32,925 bases of DNA from an uncultured Clostridia bacterium (GCA_944381055.1 CALWJQ010000088.1:1-32925); one strand, 5' to 3'; shown: positions 16,223-24,483, counted from the stretch's first letter. The notes: generated from the letters alone by a model not told the origin. Numbers and translations: made by a program.

Positions 16223-17056
16223 TTAATTGAACAGGACGTTCAGATACCCGGCGCTTTTCATCCCGTTCAGCAGCGTTTCCCCGGCCTGGCTGAGCGGGCG
16301 CGCGCAGCCGTTGACCTCCCCGCCGCTTTCTGCCGGGGCATACCACCGGGCGCTTTGGGCGCCCCGTTCCCGGGCCAGCGCTGCCATCAGCCGCTGCGCG
16401 TCGGGCCCCAGCGCTTCGGCCGCCGTCAGGACATCCTGTCCGCCTTCGGCCAGCGCAAAGGCCGTGACCGTCCTGCCGCGGCGAAGAACAACGGCGTTTT
16501 TGCCGTACTGCTCCAAAATCAACGTCCACGCCGCGTCGTCCCGCAGGGCATACAGGCCATGCTGCGATTGCTCGTACAGGTTCTGCATGGCGGGAATATC
16601 CTGCGGCGCGGCAGACGAAATGACAGCGTCCGCCGGACACTCCGCCGCCTGAGCCAGACATTCCCGGCGCGCAAAGACCGGGCGGTACCCGAAGCGCGCA
16701 TAGTAGCTGACCAGCGACGGTTCCTGCGTGATGAGAACCGACAGCCCGTCCCCGCGCGCGGCTGACAATGCAAAACTGCGTTTGAGAAGCGCGCCCATCA
16801 GCCCTTCGCCCCGGCGCTGCGGCAGCGTTCCCGCGGCATAAATATAGGTGCAGGGGATTTCGGCGCCGTCTGCCGACAGCCGCACGGGCAGCAGCTGAAC
16901 CGCCGCCGCGATGCCGCCTTCATCCCAGACCAGCGTATTTTCAGGGCGGTAAACCCGCCCGAAAAACCAATGGCAAAAATCCGCTTCCCCGGGGAAGCAG
17001 GCGTTATATACCTGCTCTAGCGCCGGGCGATCCCCCGGTTCCGCCCTGCGGATCAC
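16223..17056 (-). CDS. GNAT family N-acetyltransferase
   Basis: 277 residues. The N-terminal half is a GNAT domain: MIRRAEPGDRPALEQVYN start, strand YIYAAGTLPQRRGEGLMGAL containing the acetyl-CoA pyrophosphate loop (QRRGEG), and the FGYRPVF strand. The C-terminal half is a second, weaker domain of unclear type; the two-part layout recalls Eis-like acetyltransferases. The substrate cannot be told. The start overlaps the DUF2156 stop by 4 bp, so the two products are made together. Confidence 0.85.
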   Translation of the reverse strand: MIRRAEPGDRPALEQVYNACFPGEADFCHWFFGRVYRPENTLVWDEGGIAAAVQLLPVRLSADGAEIPCTYIYAAGTLPQRRGEGLMGALLKRSFALSAARGDGLSVLITQEPSLVSYYARFGYRPVFARRECLAQAAECPADAVISSAAPQDIPAMQNLYEQSQHGLYALRDDAAWTLILEQYGKNAVVLRRGRTVTAFALAEGGQDVLTAAEALGPDAQRLMAALARERGAQSARWYAPAESGGEVNGCARPLSQAGETLLNGMKSAGYLNVLFN

Positions 17057-17970
17057 AGCGGTTTCCCCTGTTCTTTGGGGGCGGCGGTGAACTTTTCCGT
17101 CATCATGGCCGGGTAATAAGACTGCTTGGCGCGGCGCAGGCCCTCGATGCCCATATCTTCCTCACGGTCGATATAGGTAAACGCGCCGCATTCATGCCGC
17201 ACAAACTCGCGGTTGATCATGGGGTAAGCCCCTTCAATACCGGCGTCGGCTTTTTCGATGAGCACGTCTATTGTGTCCGCCGTCAGGGGCGTCCCCAGCG
17301 TAAAGGCGGCGACGCGTCCGTCCACTTCGAGCACACCGCCGCGAAGCCCCAGCGTGTCGTAATGGGTCAGCGCCCGTTCGATAGCGTCGTGTTCATGCTG
17401 ATACTCCCCGTGACGGGCGCCGCTTTTGGTTTCCTGCCACTTTTTCTGAAAATCAAGCAAAATCTGAAAATCCAGCGCGGGTTCGATGGGGCGGTAGTTC
17501 CAGCGCCCTTCGTATGCGCTCAGAAATTTTTTAATATGGTTGCGCTTGCCGTGGTATTTTTTCCCCTGCAAGCCGGCCAGGTCTTCGCGGGTGTAAATAT
17601 AGTCAAAATTGTTTCGGTCGCTTTGAATGTCAAACTTCCCGGGAAACGCGCGTTCGAGCGCTTCCGCCTCGCCGGCGGTCAGGCAGTACACCTGGTACGG
17701 CTGACGCAGGCGCTGGCTGTCACGGTGCATTTTTTCAAACGCATCCGCCCAGTTTCCCGGCCCAATGGGCGCTAAAAAAATACGGTACCCGTCAGCCGGC
17801 AGGCAGTGGGTAAACAAAATATCTTCCTGCACGCAAACCTCAAAGCCGTAATGCCGGCCCCAGACGTACATGCTGGCAAAGCTCCGTTCATTGACGCGCT
17901 CTCTGTTGAACGCCAGCAGCGACGCAATCCTTTCCTGATCCTGAATGGTGATAGCACTGAAATTCAGCAT
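17053..17970 (-). CDS. DUF2156 (phosphatidylglycerol lysyltransferase-like) protein
   Basis: 305 residues. The segment YIYTREDLAGLQGKKYHGKR and the later NREFVRHECGAFTYIDREED are characteristic of the DUF2156 fold, a double-GNAT arrangement related to the soluble domain of MprF and to FemX-type aminoacyl transferases. No membrane segments are present, so it is not a full MprF flippase-synthase. It probably transfers an aminoacyl or acyl group, but the acceptor is not known. It overlaps tmk by 7 bp and the GNAT gene by 4 bp. Confidence 0.82.
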   Translation of the reverse strand: MLNFSAITIQDQERIASLLAFNRERVNERSFASMYVWGRHYGFEVCVQEDILFTHCLPADGYRIFLAPIGPGNWADAFEKMHRDSQRLRQPYQVYCLTAGEAEALERAFPGKFDIQSDRNNFDYIYTREDLAGLQGKKYHGKRNHIKKFLSAYEGRWNYRPIEPALDFQILLDFQKKWQETKSGARHGEYQHEHDAIERALTHYDTLGLRGGVLEVDGRVAAFTLGTPLTADTIDVLIEKADAGIEGAYPMINREFVRHECGAFTYIDREEDMGIEGLRRAKQSYYPAMMTEKFTAAPKEQGKPL

Positions 17971-18689
17971 GTTTTTCCATCCTCATGTGTCTGTACATGT
18001 TCGTTGAGTGAAGCTTCTTCCCGCGCCTCCAGGCGCCGGAGCACCCGCTCGGCAATCTGCGCGCCGATCTGTTCCGGCGGCAGCAGCTTCCCCTGCGCGG
18101 CGCACGGAACGGCCGTCCATCCGAAACGGCGGCATACATACAGCGCGCTCTCGCGGCAGCGCGACAGATAAGCAGGGTCTTTTTCGTGGATGTCGCCATT
18201 TTCCCCCTGCCGCCGGTGCAAAAGATCAAGCGCCAGCTCGGACGGCATATCCAGGAAAAACACCTCGTCGGGCGCGGGAATCCCGAGCAGGCGGTATTCG
18301 TAATCAAACAGCCAGTCAAGATACCGGTCGCGTTCGTCTCCTGACAGCTTGGCCGCCTGATGGACGGCGTTGGACGTGGTATAGCGGTCGCACAAAATGG
18401 GCACGCCGGCCTGATAGTCGCGCATCCAGTCGGTTTTATACGAAATATACCGGTCAATGGCAAAAAAGCTCGACGCGGCATAAGGCCCGACGTCGTCGGG
18501 GCGCTCCCCCAGCTTCCCGCTCAGATAAAGGCGCACCGGCACCGACGAGTCTTCGCTGTACCGCGGAAAGGTGACGGCGCGGAAACGCACACCGCGGTCG
18601 CTGAGCGCCCTGCACAGCAGCGCGAACTGCGTCGACTTGCCGCTGCCGTCAGTGCCCTCGATAACAAACAGCTTACCGGCCACACGCAT
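17964..18689 (-). CDS. tmk: Thymidylate kinase (clostridial divergent type)
   Basis: Phosphorylates dTMP to dTDP. The 241 residues are longer than the usual 205-215. The P-loop GTDGSGKST is at 12-20, and CDRYTTSN carries the DR motif. The segment ASSFFAIDRYISYKTDW is typical of a divergent branch I associate with Clostridia. The lid (RRQGENGDIHEKD) is also unlike that of E. coli Tmk. Its start overlaps the end of thyX by 17 bp, so dTMP synthesis and its first phosphorylation are coupled genetically. Start choice: ATG after a GGCGGGGG stretch. Confidence 0.88.
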   Translation of the reverse strand: MRVAGKLFVIEGTDGSGKSTQFALLCRALSDRGVRFRAVTFPRYSEDSSVPVRLYLSGKLGERPDDVGPYAASSFFAIDRYISYKTDWMRDYQAGVPILCDRYTTSNAVHQAAKLSGDERDRYLDWLFDYEYRLLGIPAPDEVFFLDMPSELALDLLHRRQGENGDIHEKDPAYLSRCRESALYVCRRFGWTAVPCAAQGKLLPPEQIGAQIAERVLRRLEAREEASLNEHVQTHEDGKTC

Positions 18690-19440
18690 CCCCCCGCCGG
18701 CGGACTTCGTCGGCCCGGCCGCACGTCATTTTCCCCTCGGAACACGGCCCGAACAGGCAGGCCGGCCCCGCCTTTTCAAACAGCGCGGGCGCAGCCCTGC
18801 GGCACAGCGCCAGCATCTGCCAGGCGAGTTCGCGGATTTCCCACTGGGCGCGGTTGCAGCACCGCAGGCGGAAAAAGTTGAGCAGCGAACGGGTATTCAT
18901 CGTCATGATCATCTTGGTCTCGCAGGCGTTGGGCAGCACGTAGCGGGCGTCTTCAATCGCCGCCTTTTCGGTTTTCTGCGCCGCCTGTTTCTGTGACAGG
19001 CCCTGCGATTCAAATTCGGCACGGCGCTGCTCTGACAGGATTTCGGTCAGCCGGTCGTACCGCTGCTGCAAAAGATCCATCGTGTCGCGGTACAGCGAAA
19101 GCGCCTCTTCGTTTTTGGCGATTTCCGGCGGGACAATATATTCAAAAGCGTCTTTGCGCACATAGCGCTGCGACTGCACGCTGAACGACGCGAGACGGTG
19201 GCGCGTTATTTGCGCCAGCAGCGAACGCGAAACTCCTTCGATGGCGAAGGTAAAGCTGGCGTGCTCGATAGGGCTTTCGTGCCCCAGCTCGGACAGCATG
19301 TGCAAAAAGCGGTCGGCCGCCTCGTCGGTCATGCCGTCGAGCAGGGCTTCCGCCCCGGCGTCGCTGTAACACATTTTGGCCGCCGCCGACACCACTTTTT
19401 CGGGCATGGGCGTATACGCAATCAGATAAACTTTAAGCAT
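18673..19440 (-). CDS. thyX: Flavin-dependent thymidylate synthase
   Basis: Makes dTMP from dUMP with FAD, NADPH and methylene-tetrahydrofolate. I start it at the ATG at 19440 (255 residues), which has GGGGGAAG upstream; an extension to 19602 reads through the glycosyltransferase gene. The ThyX signature RHR-X7-S is R80-H81-R82...S90 (RHRLASFSVQS). Other family hallmarks are GHESPIEHASFTF and, near the end, NFFRLRCCNRAQWEIRELA. It overlaps tmk downstream and the wecB-like gene upstream. No thyA-type gene is seen in the window. Confidence 0.96.
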   Translation of the reverse strand: MLKVYLIAYTPMPEKVVSAAAKMCYSDAGAEALLDGMTDEAADRFLHMLSELGHESPIEHASFTFAIEGVSRSLLAQITRHRLASFSVQSQRYVRKDAFEYIVPPEIAKNEEALSLYRDTMDLLQQRYDRLTEILSEQRRAEFESQGLSQKQAAQKTEKAAIEDARYVLPNACETKMIMTMNTRSLLNFFRLRCCNRAQWEIRELAWQMLALCRRAAPALFEKAGPACLFGPCSEGKMTCGRADEVRRRGDACGR

Positions 19441-20161
19441 GTCTGTTCTTCCCCCTTGCCGCGACAGCCGAAAGCAGGTACAGCGGCAGTTTGATGACGC
19501 GCCCGATCCGCCGGGGCTGGCACAGCAGCCGGTACAGCCATTCCAGGTTGAGCCTGATAAAAAAATCGGGGGCGCGTTTGACCTCGCCGGCCAGGCCGTC
19601 AAGCGTTCCGCCCAGGCCGGCCATCAGGGTAGGGGTTAACACATCGCCCCGCAGGGCCATGAATTGTTCCTGTTTGGGTGCGCCCAGGCAGACGAACAGC
19701 ACGTCGGGGCGGGCGTCGTTAATGGCGGCCACCACCGCGCTTTCATTGGTATAATACCCGTTCAGCGTGCCCGCAATGAGCAGGCCCGGATATTTTTTCT
19801 GCATTTTTTCCGCCGCTTTTTCAGCGACCCCCGGCTTTGCGCCGAAGAAGAAAACGCTGTACCCGGTGTTCTGCATCCGATCGAGCAGTTTTTCAGCGAA
19901 CTCGAACCCCGGCACACGGCCGCGGAGCGGACGCCCCAGAATACGCGACGCGTATACGACGCCAATGCCGTCAGGCAGTACCAGCTGAGAGCTGTTGACA
20001 ATATCGCACAGCTGGCTGTCGTTGCGGCACATGCGGGCGATCTCGGGATTGGGCGTGACGACGCGGCATTTTTCCCCGCGTTCGATGTGCTGCATGGCAA
20101 TGTCAACCGCCTCGTCCAGGGTGACGTCGTCAAACCCGATTTCCATGACCTGAATACGCAT
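19433..20161 (-). CDS. WecB/TagA/CpsF family glycosyltransferase
   Basis: 242 residues from the ATG at 20161, chosen because AAAGGAG lies 9 bp upstream; other in-frame ATGs sit too close to or before that site. The family transfers N-acetylmannosamine or a similar sugar to a polyprenyl-diphosphate-linked sugar for wall teichoic acid or capsule. Family signatures are TPNPEIARM (36-44), LPDGIGVVY with D64 as probable general base, and GAPKQEQFM. The basic C-terminal tail (LNLEWLYRLLCQPRRIGR) is the membrane-binding appendage of TagA proteins. It is the first gene of the long - strand operon and has its own promoter. Confidence 0.9.
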   Translation of the reverse strand: MRIQVMEIGFDDVTLDEAVDIAMQHIERGEKCRVVTPNPEIARMCRNDSQLCDIVNSSQLVLPDGIGVVYASRILGRPLRGRVPGFEFAEKLLDRMQNTGYSVFFFGAKPGVAEKAAEKMQKKYPGLLIAGTLNGYYTNESAVVAAINDARPDVLFVCLGAPKQEQFMALRGDVLTPTLMAGLGGTLDGLAGEVKRAPDFFIRLNLEWLYRLLCQPRRIGRVIKLPLYLLSAVAARGKNRHA

Positions 20162-20212
20162 CTTTTTCATCTCCTTTGGGCGGGCGCTCCGCTTTACGTC
20201 CCGCATTATTTT

Positions 20213-20241
20213 ATTCTACTGCAAAACGCTCCGGGAAACAA
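20213..20241 (-). promoter_or_regulatory. Promoter of the long wecB-thyX-...-holA operon
   Basis: On the - strand, TTGTTT (20241-20236), 17 bp, then TAGAAT (20218-20213). It would start a transcript with a leader of roughly 45 nt. No other clear promoter was noticed in the packed genes below it, but internal ones cannot be excluded. Confidence 0.6.
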
Positions 20242-20265
20242 GCCCAAAATGATGAACAACGGCCG

Positions 20266-20300
20266 AAAAAAGGCCGGAACCCGCACAACCGGGTCCGGCC
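20266..20300 (-). terminator. Terminator of the CoA-transferase / ECF transporter unit
   Basis: On the - strand a GC-rich stem (20300-20290 with 20283-20272, one bulged base) is followed by T6 (20271-20266). It directly follows the ECF gene. Confidence 0.85.
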
Positions 20301-20309
20301 GGGAAAAGG

Positions 20310-20891
20310 CTATTCCCTGCGCGTCAGACGCAGCAGCGGGCGGCAGACACCGACGGCGACGAGCACCGCCACGGCGATTTCAGAAAAGCCGTTCAGGGTG
20401 ACCAGCGTCAAAAAGACGCTCTTTAAAGGCAAACTGTCAAACAGCGCCCACAAGCATCCTAAAACGAGCACCGTATGCATAATCGAGACGATCGCCGCGC
20501 TGACGGCGATGGCAAGGCCCCGGCTTTTGATCCGTTTTTCCAGCAAACGGAAGACCAGCGCGGCCACAACGCCAAGCAGGATGCGCGGCACAATGCACAT
20601 GATAATGGACTGCACCGGCGCGCCGCTCAAAAACGGTGAAAAAGCCTGGTCGACGACGCTGGTCGCCGCCGTCGTCGCCTTGTACATGCTCAGCAGGCCG
20701 AAAACAAGCCCCAAAATCCCGCCGTACATCGGCCCCATAACGATGCCGCCGACAATGACGGGGATGTGCATGATGGTAATGGACACCATGCCCGGCAGGA
20801 TGATAAAGCCCAGCGGTGTGAACGAAAGGATGAGCTGGATGGCAATGAGCAGCGCCAGCTGCGTCAGTTTGCGGGTATCGGTCTTGTGCAT
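20310..20891 (-). CDS. ECF transporter S component (substrate-binding membrane subunit)
   Basis: 193 residues, almost all hydrophobic, with about six membrane segments. The start TRKLTQLALLIAIQLILSF, then GFIILPG and TIMHIPVIVGGIVMGPMYGG, is typical of S components that pair with a shared EcfT-EcfAA' energising module, which is not in this window. The pattern is closest in my memory to the pantothenate (PanT)-like group, but vitamin specificity cannot be set by eye. AGAAGGAA lies before the ATG. It follows the CoA-transferase gene by 48 bp. If it does import pantothenate, that would fit a link with CoA chemistry, but this is speculative. Confidence 0.85.
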   Translation of the reverse strand: MHKTDTRKLTQLALLIAIQLILSFTPLGFIILPGMVSITIMHIPVIVGGIVMGPMYGGILGLVFGLLSMYKATTAATSVVDQAFSPFLSGAPVQSIIMCIVPRILLGVVAALVFRLLEKRIKSRGLAIAVSAAIVSIMHTVLVLGCLWALFDSLPLKSVFLTLVTLNGFSEIAVAVLVAVGVCRPLLRLTRRE

Positions 20892-20939
20892 AAGGGTTCC
20901 TTCTTTCTCTGAAACCGGCTCTGCGCCGTATGATGATGT

Positions 20940-22241
20940 TTAATCTTCCGGCAGATCCTCTCCGAAGGCTGCGCGGTACTGCCCGCGCAGCTCGGCGCGG
21001 AAGTCAGGGTGCGCGACGGCGATCAGGCTCTGCGCCCGCTGCCGAGCCGTGCGGCCGCGCAAATGCGCGACGCCGTACTCGGTGACCACGGTGTCGACGT
21101 CGTTGCGGCTGGTCGTGATGACGGCGCCGGCTCCGTGCTGCGCAACAATGCGTGACAACGACCCCCGCGCCGCCGTCGACGGCATGGCGATAATGGCCCT
21201 GCCGCCGCGGCTCATGGATGCGCCGCGGATGAAGTCGACCTGGCCGCCCACGCCGCTGAACTGGCGGGTCCCCACCGCTTCCGAACACACCTGCCCCAAA
21301 AGGTCAACCTGCAGGCAGGAGTTGATAGACACCATGTTGTCCTGACGCGCGATGACGTTGGGGTCGTTGACATAATCGACGGGCCGCATTTCGACAAACG
21401 GGTTGTCGTCTACAAAATCGTACAGCCGGCGGCTGCCGATCAAAAAGGCCACGACGCATTTTCCCGGATCCAGGGTCTTTTTGCGGCAGGTGACGACGCC
21501 CCGTTCGATCAGCTCGACGACCCCGTCTGAAATCATTTCAGAATGGATGCCCAGGTCTTTTTTGTCCCCCAGCGACAGCAGCACCGCGTCGGGGATGGCG
21601 CCGATGCCCAGCTGCAGCGTGTCGCCGTCGCGGATCAGGGCCGCGCAGTGGCGGCCGATGGCCTCTTCGACCGGCCCGATGCGGGCAGGCGGCAGTTCGG
21701 GCAGCGGCTCGCTGCGCTCGACAATACAGTCGAGCTCGTCGACATGGACAAAACAGTCGCCCAGCGTGCGCGGCATCTGATCGTTGACGTGGGCGATGAC
21801 CAGTTTTGCCGTCCGCACGGCGGCCAGCGCGTAATCGACGGCAACGCCCAGGCTGCACCATCCGTGCCTGTCGGGCGGCGATACCTGCACCATGGCGACG
21901 TCAAACGGGTGCTCGCGCACCCAGTCGGGCAGGCGGTAGAAAAAGCAGGCGGTGAAGTCGGCGCGTCCTTCCTGCACCGCCGTACGCGTCGAGGCGCTGG
22001 CAAAAATGGTGTTGAAACGCACCCGTCCCGCCGCTTCCGGCGCACAGTAAGGCGCGTCGGCCATGGTCAGCACATGAAAAACCTCAACGTCTTTCAGGTC
22101 CCGGCGCGCGCACAGCGCGTCAAGCAGCGCCGTCGGGACGCCGGCGGCCTGCCCGGTGATCACCCGGTCGCCGGAACGCACCCGCGCGGCGGCCTGTTCG
22201 GCCGTAACCAGTTTGTGTGCAATCTGGCTGCGCTGAAACAT
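20940..22241 (-). CDS. Acetyl-CoA hydrolase/transferase family CoA-transferase (4-hydroxybutyrate / butyryl-CoA:acetate type)
   Basis: 433 residues, the usual length. The N-terminal domain carries GDRVITGQAAGVP and the C-terminal domain GVGGQVDFIRGA and VVTEYGVAHLRGRT. The catalytic glutamate is E235 in LGIHSEMISDG. Such enzymes swap CoA between acetyl-CoA and 4-hydroxybutyrate, butyrate or related acids, and the subtypes cannot be separated by eye. AGGAGGAG stands before the ATG. The gene is divergent from the DUF421 gene. A 2-hydroxyacyl-CoA-dehydratase-type activase cluster lies 2.3 kb away, but no gene links them directly. Confidence 0.9.
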   Translation of the reverse strand: MFQRSQIAHKLVTAEQAAARVRSGDRVITGQAAGVPTALLDALCARRDLKDVEVFHVLTMADAPYCAPEAAGRVRFNTIFASASTRTAVQEGRADFTACFFYRLPDWVREHPFDVAMVQVSPPDRHGWCSLGVAVDYALAAVRTAKLVIAHVNDQMPRTLGDCFVHVDELDCIVERSEPLPELPPARIGPVEEAIGRHCAALIRDGDTLQLGIGAIPDAVLLSLGDKKDLGIHSEMISDGVVELIERGVVTCRKKTLDPGKCVVAFLIGSRRLYDFVDDNPFVEMRPVDYVNDPNVIARQDNMVSINSCLQVDLLGQVCSEAVGTRQFSGVGGQVDFIRGASMSRGGRAIIAMPSTAARGSLSRIVAQHGAGAVITTSRNDVDTVVTEYGVAHLRGRTARQRAQSLIAVAHPDFRAELRGQYRAAFGEDLPED

Positions 22242-22395
22242 AGAACTCCTCCTTTCAATATGGAAGCAAAGTCACATACACAACACACGGCTTATTGTAC
22301 CACCGGCCGGACAAAAAGAAAAGAGCTCTTCTGCATATTTCACCAGGCAGAGCCAAAACTATCTGCAAGCAAGTTTCTCGCCGGGAGGGCTTTTT

Positions 22396-23070
22396 TTGCT
22401 GGTTCCCTTTTTGCGCACGCTCATTCTTTATCTTTTTATTATCGTCGCCATCCGCCTGATGGGGAAACGGCAGGTCGGCGAAATGCAGCCTGCCGAACTG
22501 GTCATCACTATTTTGGTCTCGGCTGTGGCGTCGGTACCCATGCAGGACATCGACATCCCGCTGGCGCACGGCGTCATCCCCATTCTCACGCTGATTGGGG
22601 CTGAAGTTATCATTTCCGCCGTATCCCTGCACAGCCTGCCCTTCCGCCGGCTGCTGTCCGGCAAGCCGGTCGTCGTCATTGAACACGGCCGTTTCAACCA
22701 GGCGGCGCTGCGCCGCCTGCGGCTGAGCATCGACGACGTGCTCGAGGATCTGCGGCTCAAGGACGTGTTCGATCTGCGCGACGTACGTCTGGCGCAGATC
22801 GAGACCAACGGGCAGATCAGCGTACTGCTGGAATCGCCGGCCCAGACGGTCACCGCAAAAATGCTCTCGCTGTCACCCGCGCCGCAGGAACCGTTTTATC
22901 TTGTCGTATCCGACGGGCATTTTCTGCCCGAAAACCTGTCGGCTGTCGGCAAAAGCCGCAAGTGGCTGGACAGCGTCCTGGCCGCCAACGGCGCCAAAGA
23001 TTTTTCCGGCGTGTTCTTTTTGTGCGCCGACAAAAACGGCAATACCATTTTTGCCGGAAAGGAGAACTGA
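22396..23070 (+). CDS. DUF421 membrane protein (YetF-like)
   Basis: 224 residues from a TTG start with GGGAGGG 6 bp upstream; no in-frame ATG precedes the conserved start. Three membrane segments fill about 3-75 (LILYLFIIVAIRLMGKRQVG, then the PAELVITILVSAVASVPMQD pattern of the family). A cytoplasmic part with the conserved VIEHGRFN and LRLKDVFDLRDVRLAQIETNG segments follows. The role of the family is unsettled; Bacillus relatives have been linked to membrane or stress functions. The DUF4363 gene follows 1 bp after the stop, a pair I recall in Clostridia. Confidence 0.88.
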   Translation: MLVPFLRTLILYLFIIVAIRLMGKRQVGEMQPAELVITILVSAVASVPMQDIDIPLAHGVIPILTLIGAEVIISAVSLHSLPFRRLLSGKPVVVIEHGRFNQAALRRLRLSIDDVLEDLRLKDVFDLRDVRLAQIETNGQISVLLESPAQTVTAKMLSLSPAPQEPFYLVVSDGHFLPENLSAVGKSRKWLDSVLAANGAKDFSGVFFLCADKNGNTIFAGKEN

Positions 23071-23071
23071 T

Positions 23072-23449
23072 ATGGGCCGAATCGCCGTCGCGGCCGTCTG
23101 CATTGTCCTGATCGTCGCCGGCGGAATTGTCAGCCTCCGCTGCACCAACGCGGTGTGCGGCGACATTCTGGCGCAGATCGACGCGTCGCTTTGGCAGCTG
23201 ACCGAAACCGGGCATGACGACGGCCGCGCCCTGACAGCGGCCTACGACACCTGGACAGACTTTCACACCTGGCTGTGCGCTTTTATCGAACACGATCAGG
23301 TTGATCAGGTGACGGCCAGCTTTCAGCGCGCCATGGCTTTTTTAAGTTACGAAACCCACGACGAATACCTGGCCGAGCTTTTACAGCTCAAAGCTCTGAT
23401 GCAGATGATCCAGGCCTTTGACCGCCCGACGCTGCGCAATATTCTATAA
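23072..23449 (+). CDS. DUF4363-like membrane-anchored protein
   Basis: 125 residues from the ATG at 23072, with GGAGA upstream inside the end of the DUF421 gene. Residues 4-22 are a single hydrophobic anchor. The remainder looks helical and extracytoplasmic, with a WxxF-rich middle (TWTDFHTWLCAFIEHDQVDQV) seen in the DUF4363 family. Function unknown. The near-zero spacing to the DUF421 gene suggests that the two products act together. Confidence 0.75.
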   Translation: MGRIAVAAVCIVLIVAGGIVSLRCTNAVCGDILAQIDASLWQLTETGHDDGRALTAAYDTWTDFHTWLCAFIEHDQVDQVTASFQRAMAFLSYETHDEYLAELLQLKALMQMIQAFDRPTLRNIL

Positions 23450-23465
23450 AAAATTTGAGAAAGAA

Positions 23466-23490
23466 AAAGCCTGGCCAAGCCAGGTTTTTT
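23466..23490. terminator. Bidirectional terminator between DUF4363 and nrdR genes
   Basis: CCTGGC (23470-23475), a caa loop, then GCCAGG (23479-23484), with an A5 run before and T6 after, serves both convergent genes. The nrdR stop codon follows at once on the - strand. Confidence 0.85.
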
Positions 23491-23949
23491 CTATTTGCGA
23501 TCCTTGAGCAGCTTGGACAGCTCGTCCATAAAAGTATTGATGTCCCGGAACTGGCGGTAAACCGATGCAAAACGGACATAAGCCACCTCGTCGACTTCTT
23601 TGAGCTTTTCCATCACCAGCTCGCCGATATGCTCTGACGCTACCTCGCGGCTGAGGCTGTTTAACAGCTGCTGCTCGATGTCCGACGTGATCTTTTCAAG
23701 CGTCGACAGCGGGACGGCCCGCTTTTCACAGGCTTTGACCAGGCCTGCCAGCACTTTATTCCGGTCAAAGGTCTGGCGCGATCCGTCCTTTTTGACGACA
23801 ATCAGCGGCATGCTTTCCACCGTCTCATAAGTGGTAAAGCGCCGGCCGCATTTCAGGCATTCGCGGCGGCGGCGGATACTGGTGCCCTCGTCCACCGAAC
23901 GGGAATCGATCACCTTGCTGTCCGCCTCTCCGCAGTACGGGCATTTCAC
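23491..23949 (-). CDS. nrdR: Transcriptional repressor NrdR
   Basis: 152 residues, full length. The zinc ribbon has C3, C6, C31 and C34 (MKCPYCG...CLKCGRRF), and an ATP-cone follows ([20 protein letters not shown]). NrdR senses dATP/ATP and represses ribonucleotide reductase genes by binding paired NrdR boxes. No nrd gene is in the window, but dTMP genes thyX and tmk are 4 kb away. GGAGGGACG lies before the ATG. The gene has its own promoter within and upstream of the end of the DUF6514-like gene. Confidence 0.97.
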   Translation of the reverse strand: MKCPYCGEADSKVIDSRSVDEGTSIRRRRECLKCGRRFTTYETVESMPLIVVKKDGSRQTFDRNKVLAGLVKACEKRAVPLSTLEKITSDIEQQLLNSLSREVASEHIGELVMEKLKEVDEVAYVRFASVYRQFRDINTFMDELSKLLKDRK

Positions 23950-23967
23950 CGGGCGTCCCTCCTGTCC

Positions 23968-23995
23968 TGATCAATCCTTATTGATCAATCCTTAT
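23968..23995. repeat. Tandem 14-bp repeat in the nrdR leader
   Basis: TGATCAATCCTTAT occurs twice head to tail (23968-23981 and 23982-23995), between the nrdR promoter and its ribosome site. Each copy holds the palindrome TTGATCAA or TGATCA. It may be an operator or a recent slippage duplication. Confidence 0.7.
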
Positions 23996-24007
23996 TTATA
24001 TATAGGT

Positions 24008-24036
24008 ATTATAACAAAGCTCTCACCGGTATGCAA
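24008..24036 (-). promoter_or_regulatory. Promoter of nrdR
   Basis: On the - strand, TTGCAT (24036-24031), 17 bp, then consensus TATAAT (24013-24008). Just downstream of the -10, CTATATATAA on the - strand resembles the core of an NrdR box, although its flanks match poorly. Autorepression is possible but not shown. Confidence 0.7.
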
Positions 24037-24319
24037 GAAAATCATCCACAATGTCCCAAATCCCCACAGGTGTGACCCGCCCGGCCGCCAGCCGTTCCAT
24101 CAGGGCAAGCACCTGTTTTTTATCGCAGGATATCCCTTCAACTTCCACCCTTTCCACCTCTGCGCCTGTCCGTTTGACGCAGATATGCACGCCGTACTCC
24201 GTCATCCCGCCCTGCCACGCGCCTTCCGCCCGTGCAGGGCGGCTGAGCAGCCAGTATGCCAGCCGGACTTCTGTCATGTTGTTTTTTCTCAGGATCGCCG
24301 TTTGCCGCATTGATGCCAT
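24023..24319 (-). CDS. Small DUF6514-like protein (98 aa)
   Basis: I start it at the ATG at 24319, with GGAGGG about 10 bp upstream; another in-frame ATG at 24337 overlaps that site. A beta-strand pattern (YGVHICVKRTGAEVERVEVE) is followed by a helical stretch ending TPVGIWDIVDDFL. The latter recalls the SPxHLxDxIEDF ending I associate with DUF6514. No known function, and the family call is from memory. It is divergent from the activase operon and upstream of nrdR. Confidence 0.65.
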   Translation of the reverse strand: MASMRQTAILRKNNMTEVRLAYWLLSRPARAEGAWQGGMTEYGVHICVKRTGAEVERVEVEGISCDKKQVLALMERLAAGRVTPVGIWDIVDDFLAYR

Positions 24320-24454
24320 CTTTAATTTTCCCTCCATTCGTTGCTGCCCCTATTGTACCCCGTTCCGCCGCGCCTTTCATCCCCCAATCGTTCGTCATTT
24401 TCCGACCTGTTTCGACGCCCTGCCGCCTGCTCCCCGGTGCAGCCAGGGAAAAAT

Positions 24455-24483
24455 TTGCGTGCCGCAGCTTTTTGTGGTACACT
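24455..24483 (+). promoter_or_regulatory. Promoter of the activase operon
   Basis: TTGCGT (24455-24460), 17 bp, then TACACT (24478-24483), with TG one base before the -10. It gives a leader of about 45 nt before the TTG start at 24533. Confidence 0.65.

Noticed and set aside
16203..16661. N-terminal extension of the CPBP protease frame
   Set aside because: It lies entirely over the GNAT gene, is rich in G/R/C, and the family start follows a ribosome site at 16202.
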